Positions 6,287 through 9,220 of a stretch of 9,220 nt of DNA are shown here, piece after piece. Numbering within the stretch: position 1 is the first letter of the stretch; every line of letters starts with the position of its first letter. Location: the NCBI GenBank assembly GCA_003343845.1, contig QAKK01000034.1, forward strand, positions 25,407 through 34,626, read 5' to 3'. The notes below the pieces were generated by a model. It was not told where the DNA came from. It saw only the letters and a program-made list of their open reading frames with translations, and ran no database searches. The translations under genes were made by a program, and so were the position numbers. Source of the stretch: Oscillospiraceae bacterium. GTDB taxonomy: Bacteria; Bacillota; Clostridia; Oscillospirales; CAG-272.

Positions 6287-6916
6287 TTACCTGTTGTATA
6301 AATTCATTGCCTTGTCGATCTGTCCCGACAGAATCAATTCCACTCCATCATACACCCGCGAAAACATCGAAAACAGGGTCTTTTTGTCGGCATCCGAATA
6401 GGTACCGAGAACATAATCGGCAAGATCATAGTCTGGCGACGGCTTTTTGCCCACGCCAATCTTGACGCGCGGGAACGCGTCCGAGTTCAGCTGATAAATG
6501 ATGCTCTTGATTCCGTTGTGCCCGCCGTCGCTCCCGTTTCTGCGGATGCGCATCACGCCGACGTCAAAATTGATGTCGTCAAACAGGACAAGGATGTTTT
6601 CCGGCGGAATCTTGTAGAAATCCGCCGCCTCGCGCACCGCCTCACCGGACAAATTCATGAAGGTCTGCGGCTTCATCAGAAGGACGCGATGCTCCCCGAT
6701 GCGCGCATCGGCGCACAATGACTTAAATCGCGCGCGATCGACCCGAACGCCGCATTTTTCGGCAATAAAATCGAGCGCCATGAATCCCGTGTTATGTCTT
6801 GTAAAGGTATATTTGTCCCCCGGGTTGCCGAGACCGACCACAAGGTGAGTCAGATTCCCCGCGGCAGGCGTGTCTTTTTTCTCAATCTGCTTAAATAAAT
6901 CAAATATATTGCTCAT
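6287..6916 (-). CDS. pth: Peptidyl-tRNA hydrolase
   Basis: Cleaves the ester bond of peptidyl-tRNAs dropped from ribosomes so the tRNA can be reused; an essential cytoplasmic enzyme in most bacteria. With the ATG at 6916 the product has 209 residues. Family motifs: GLGNPG (Asn31), the catalytic histidine in RHNTGF (His41), KPQTFMNLSG (Asn88), the aspartate in LFDDIN (Asp113) and SDGGHNGIKS (Asn134). Most Pth proteins begin just before the GLGNPG strand; this one carries about 24 extra N-terminal residues, mostly polar (SNIFDLFKQIEKK). A GTG at 6925 would add three more. GGAGG (6934-6930) is 13 nt from the ATG and 4 nt from the GTG, so neither is ideal; I prefer ATG. First gene of the pth-mfd operon, with a promoter at 6956-6984. 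Confidence 0.95.
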   Translation of the reverse strand: MSNIFDLFKQIEKKDTPAAGNLTHLVVGLGNPGDKYTFTRHNTGFMALDFIAEKCGVRVDRARFKSLCADARIGEHRVLLMKPQTFMNLSGEAVREAADFYKIPPENILVLFDDINFDVGVMRIRRNGSDGGHNGIKSIIYQLNSDAFPRVKIGVGKKPSPDYDLADYVLGTYSDADKKTLFSMFSRVYDGVELILSGQIDKAMNLYNR

Positions 6917-6929
6917 ACAGCGCACATAG

Positions 6930-6934
6930 CCTCC
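6930..6934 (-). promoter_or_regulatory. pth ribosome binding site with ambiguous start
   Basis: GGAGG on minus. Three possible starts follow: ATG at 6927 (2 nt away, frame stops after four codons and overlaps the next start as ATGA), GTG at 6925 (4 nt) and ATG at 6916 (13 nt). The last two are in frame with Pth. Confidence 0.6.
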
Positions 6935-6955
6935 GCACTACTTTCTCAGCTTACT

Positions 6956-6984
6956 ACTTTATCACAAATTTTCCGAAATTGCAA
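6956..6984 (-). promoter_or_regulatory. pth-mfd promoter
   Basis: On minus, TTGCAA (6984-6979) and TAAAGT (6961-6956) are separated by 17 bp, with TGA before the -10 (TGn extension). The predicted start near 6949 gives a leader of about 30 nt to the ATG. The -35 box lies in the loop of the dyad at 6969-6997. Confidence 0.68.
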
Positions 6985-6997
6985 GATTTTCGGAAAA
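6969..6997. repeat. Perfect 10-bp dyad spanning the pth-mfd -35 box, possible operator
   Basis: TTTTCCGAAA (6969-6978) and TTTCGGAAAA (6988-6997) are exact reverse complements separated by 9 bp; the -35 TTGCAA occupies the spacer. Centre-to-centre spacing is 19 bp, about two helical turns, as expected for a dimeric regulator. As RNA it would not be transcribed from either flanking promoter, so a DNA-level role is more likely than a terminator. No regulator is identified. Confidence 0.5.
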
Positions 6998-7067
6998 AAT
7001 ACAATTTCGAGTGTAAAAAACTTCACAATTTTAATACTATTTCACCTATGAAATTTTTCCAAACCTA

Positions 7068-7096
7068 TAGATATTTCCCAAAAAACGTGGTATACT
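7068..7096 (+). promoter_or_regulatory. ppdK promoter
   Basis: TAGATA (7068-7073, 4 of 6 to consensus) and TATACT (7091-7096) are 17 bp apart, with TGG before the -10 (extended -10). The predicted start is near 7103, giving a leader of about 105 nt. Confidence 0.68.
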
Positions 7097-7102
7097 ATTG
7101 GC

Positions 7103-7207
7103 TGCGGTTCGCATAGGTGCGGTGCCGTGATATAAGTCGGGGTTCCGACTTGTCGTTTGAAAAATTGTGTTTGCAATTTTACAATATTTTTGGAGGTTCA
7201 AAACAGT
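7103..7207 (+). promoter_or_regulatory. Structured 5' leader of ppdK
   Basis: The leader contains a stem AAGTCGG/CCGACTT (7134-7140 and 7145-7151, GGTT loop, extendable by two pairs) and a second AT-rich stem AAAATTG/CAATTTT (7161-7167 and 7174-7180). The left arm of the second can instead pair with ACAATATTTT (7181-7190), which abuts the ribosome binding site GGAGG (7192-7196, 11 nt from the ATG). I recognise no known riboswitch class. mRNA stabilisation or translational control are both possible. Confidence 0.4.
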
Positions 7208-9220
7208 ATGAGCAAAAAGTATGTCTACCTTTTCTCGGAAGGCAACGCGAAGATGCGTGAGCTTCTCGGCGGTAAGGGCGCAAACCTTGCTGAAATGACC
7301 GGTCTCGGTCTTCCCGTTCCGCAGGGCTTCACCATCTCCACCGAAGCGTGCACCCAGTATTACGAGGACGGCAAGCAGATCAATCCTGAAATCCAGGGAC
7401 AGATCATGGAGTACATCGAGAAGATGGAGCAGATCACCGGCAAGAAGTTCGGCGATCTCGAGAATCCGCTGCTCGTTTCCGTCCGTTCCGGCGCACGCGC
7501 ATCGATGCCCGGCATGATGGACACCATTCTTAACCTCGGTCTCAACGAGGAAGTCGTTGAGGTCATGGCAAAGAAGTCCGGCAACCCGAGATGGGCGTGG
7601 GACTGCTACAGAAGATTCATTCAGATGTACTCCGACGTCGTTATGGAAGTCGGCAAGAAGTACTTTGAAGAGCTCATCGACAAGATGAAGCACAAGAAGG
7701 GCATCACCCAGGACGTCGACCTCACTGCCGACGACCTCAAGGTGCTGGCTGAACAGTTCAAGGCTGAATACAAGTCCAAGATCGGTGAGGACTTCCCGAC
7801 CGATCCTAAGGAACAGCTGATGGGCGCTATCAAGGCGGTCTTCCGTTCCTGGGACAACCCCCGTGCAAACGTCTATCGCCGCGACAACGACATTCCCTAC
7901 TCCTGGGGTACCGCAGTCAACGTACAGATGATGGCGTTCGGCAACATGGGCGAGACCTCCGGTACCGGCGTTGCATTCACCCGTGACCCCGCAACCGGCG
8001 AGAAGAAGCTGATGGGCGAGTTCCTGATGAATGCACAGGGCGAAGACGTCGTTGCAGGCGTCCGCACGCCTATGCCGATCTCCAAGCTGCATGAGGTTAT
8101 GCCCGCAGTTTACGACCAGTTCGTCGAGATCTGCCACACGCTTGAAAACCACTACAGAGACATGCAGGACATGGAGTTCACCATCGAGGACAGAAAGCTC
8201 TACATGCTCCAGACCCGTAACGGTAAGAGAACCGCTAAGGCAGCACTCAAGATCGCCTGCGACCTCGTTGACGAGGGCATGATCACCGAGGAAGAAGCCG
8301 TCCTCATGATCGACCCGAGAAACCTCGACACCCTGCTCCACCCGCAGTTCGACGCAAAGGCACTGAAGGCTGCAACGCCGGTTGCAAAAGCACTGGCTGC
8401 ATCGCCCGGAGCTGCTTGCGGTAAGATCGTCTTCACCGCTGAGGATGCAAAGGAGTGGAAGGCACGCGGCGAGAAGGTCGTTCTTGTCCGTCTTGAGACT
8501 TCGCCCGAGGACATCGAGGGCATGAAGGCATCGCAGGGTATCCTGACGGTCCGCGGCGGTATGACCTCCCACGCGGCAGTCGTTGCCCGCGGCATGGGTA
8601 CCTGCTGCGTATCCGGCTGCTCCGCAATCGCCATGGATGAAGCAAACAAGCAGTTCACGCTTGCCGGCAAGACCTATCACGAGGGTGACTTCCTCTCGAT
8701 CGACGGCTCCACCGGCTGCATCTACGACGGCATTATCCCGACCGTTGACGCCTCCATCGTCGGCGAATTCGGCAGAATCATGGGCTGGGCTGATAAGTTC
8801 AGAAGACTGCAGGTCCGCACCAATGCCGATACGCCCCGCGATGCGAAGAAGGCATTTGAGCTCGGCGCACAGGGCATCGGTCTGTGCCGTACCGAGCACA
8901 TGTTCTTCAACGATGACAGAATCGCTGCCATCCGCGAGATGATCTGCTCCGACACCGTTGAGCAGAGAGAAGCCGCTCTCGATAAGCTGCTGCCCATGCA
9001 GCAGGGCGACTTTGAGGAGCTCTATGAGGCTATGCAGGGTCTGCCGGTAACCATCCGCTTCCTGGATCCCCCGCTCCACGAGTTCGTTCCCACTGAGGAA
9101 AAGGACATCGAGCTGCTCGCAAAGACGCAGCACAAGACTGTTGCCGAGATCAAGAACATCATCGCAGGTCTGCATGAGTTCAACCCGATGATGGGTCACC
9201 GCGGCTGCCGTCTGGCTGTC
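7208..9220 (+). CDS. ppdK: Pyruvate, phosphate dikinase (3' end cut by the window)
   Basis: Interconverts ATP, pyruvate and phosphate with AMP, PEP and pyrophosphate; in anaerobic clostridia it works in PPi-linked glycolysis or PEP formation. 671 codons are present of about 875. The N-terminal ATP-grasp part has GGKGANLAEM, SVRSGARASMPGMMDT and the nucleotide-site residues Glu323, Gln335 and Arg337. The swivelling phosphohistidine domain follows (about 380-510) with GGMTSHAAVVARGMG, where His455 takes the phosphate and Thr453 is the position regulated in plants. The PEP/pyruvate barrel starts near 530 and shows Arg561 (CRTEH) and Arg617 (RFLDPPLHEF) before the cut. These numbers coincide with those I recall for the Clostridium symbiosum enzyme. 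The last ~200 residues, including the catalytic cysteine region, lie outside. By eye, codons look more biased (AAG, AAC, GGT, CGT) than in mfd, suggesting high expression. Confidence 0.98.
   Translation, partial: MSKKYVYLFSEGNAKMRELLGGKGANLAEMTGLGLPVPQGFTISTEACTQYYEDGKQINPEIQGQIMEYIEKMEQITGKKFGDLENPLLVSVRSGARASMPGMMDTILNLGLNEEVVEVMAKKSGNPRWAWDCYRRFIQMYSDVVMEVGKKYFEELIDKMKHKKGITQDVDLTADDLKVLAEQFKAEYKSKIGEDFPTDPKEQLMGAIKAVFRSWDNPRANVYRRDNDIPYSWGTAVNVQMMAFGNMGETSGTGVAFTRDPATGEKKLMGEFLMNAQGEDVVAGVRTPMPISKLHEVMPAVYDQFVEICHTLENHYRDMQDMEFTIEDRKLYMLQTRNGKRTAKAALKIACDLVDEGMITEEEAVLMIDPRNLDTLLHPQFDAKALKAATPVAKALAASPGAACGKIVFTAEDAKEWKARGEKVVLVRLETSPEDIEGMKASQGILTVRGGMTSHAAVVARGMGTCCVSGCSAIAMDEANKQFTLAGKTYHEGDFLSIDGSTGCIYDGIIPTVDASIVGEFGRIMGWADKFRRLQVRTNADTPRDAKKAFELGAQGIGLCRTEHMFFNDDRIAAIREMICSDTVEQREAALDKLLPMQQGDFEELYEAMQGLPVTIRFLDPPLHEFVPTEEKDIELLAKTQHKTVAEIKNIIAGLHEFNPMMGHRGCRLAV

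Noticed and set aside
4181..6301. 706-codon open frame on plus, antisense to mfd (and another at 2648-4087)
   Set aside because: Lies wholly opposite the well-supported mfd gene; the composition is Arg/His/Ala/Leu-rich as expected from reversed GC-rich codons, with no recognisable domain and no ribosome binding site.
6979..7005. Second plus-strand promoter for ppdK using TTGCAA and TACAAT
   Set aside because: Spacing is only 15 bp; the promoter at 7068-7096 has correct spacing and an extended -10.
7046..9199. 717-codon open frame on minus, antisense to ppdK
   Set aside because: The opposite strand encodes PpdK with every catalytic residue in place; the absence of stops is a by-product of biased codon use there.
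1..9220. CRISPR array, insertion sequence, integrase, toxin-antitoxin or defence genes
   Set aside because: No spaced direct repeats, terminal inverted repeats with a transposase, or matching protein motifs were found on either strand.

Overview
The window is housekeeping chromosome from a Gram-positive anaerobe, most likely a clostridial (Oscillospiraceae/Ruminococcaceae-like) Bacillota of moderately high GC. The grounds are the gene set (long-form HPF, a clostridial-type pyruvate phosphate dikinase, the pth-mfd pair), strong GGAGG/AGGTGAT ribosome binding sites, and near-consensus sigma-A promoters with TGn extended -10 boxes. The lineage is inferred from remembered protein similarity, not from a search.

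Layout, left to right. A small four-helix membrane protein (minus, 22-465) is divergent from asd (plus, 605-1696), which has its own consensus promoter and ends in a perfect 16-bp hairpin terminator. hpf follows on plus (1911-2429) with its own promoter, an unusual leader and a terminator. A tRNA-Glu(CTC) cassette on minus (2531-2605) has its own promoter and terminator. Then comes the minus-strand operon pth-mfd: peptidyl-tRNA hydrolase (6287-6916) feeds into the transcription-repair coupling factor Mfd (2735-6280) with a 6-bp gap. A 291-bp divergent intergenic region (6917-7207) carries the pth-mfd promoter with a dyad over its -35 box, and the promoter and roughly 105-nt structured leader of ppdK (plus, from 7208, cut by the window end after 671 codons).

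How the genes relate: hpf, pth and mfd all deal with stalled machinery (idle ribosomes, stuck peptidyl-tRNA, stalled RNA polymerase). asd supplies the aspartate-family amino acids and diaminopimelate. ppdK links pyruvate to PEP in PPi-dependent glycolysis. Only pth and mfd look co-transcribed; the rest look monocistronic.

I see no mobile element, CRISPR array, toxin-antitoxin or defence genes, and no sign of an undescribed multi-gene system. The points worth a second look are regulatory: a full-consensus promoter on minus at 1752-1781 that fires straight into the asd terminator hairpin, a Shine-Dalgarno sequence at the predicted 5' end of the hpf mRNA (STAB-SD-like), a tandemly duplicated -10 box at asd, the dyad at the pth promoter, and the ppdK leader hairpins.
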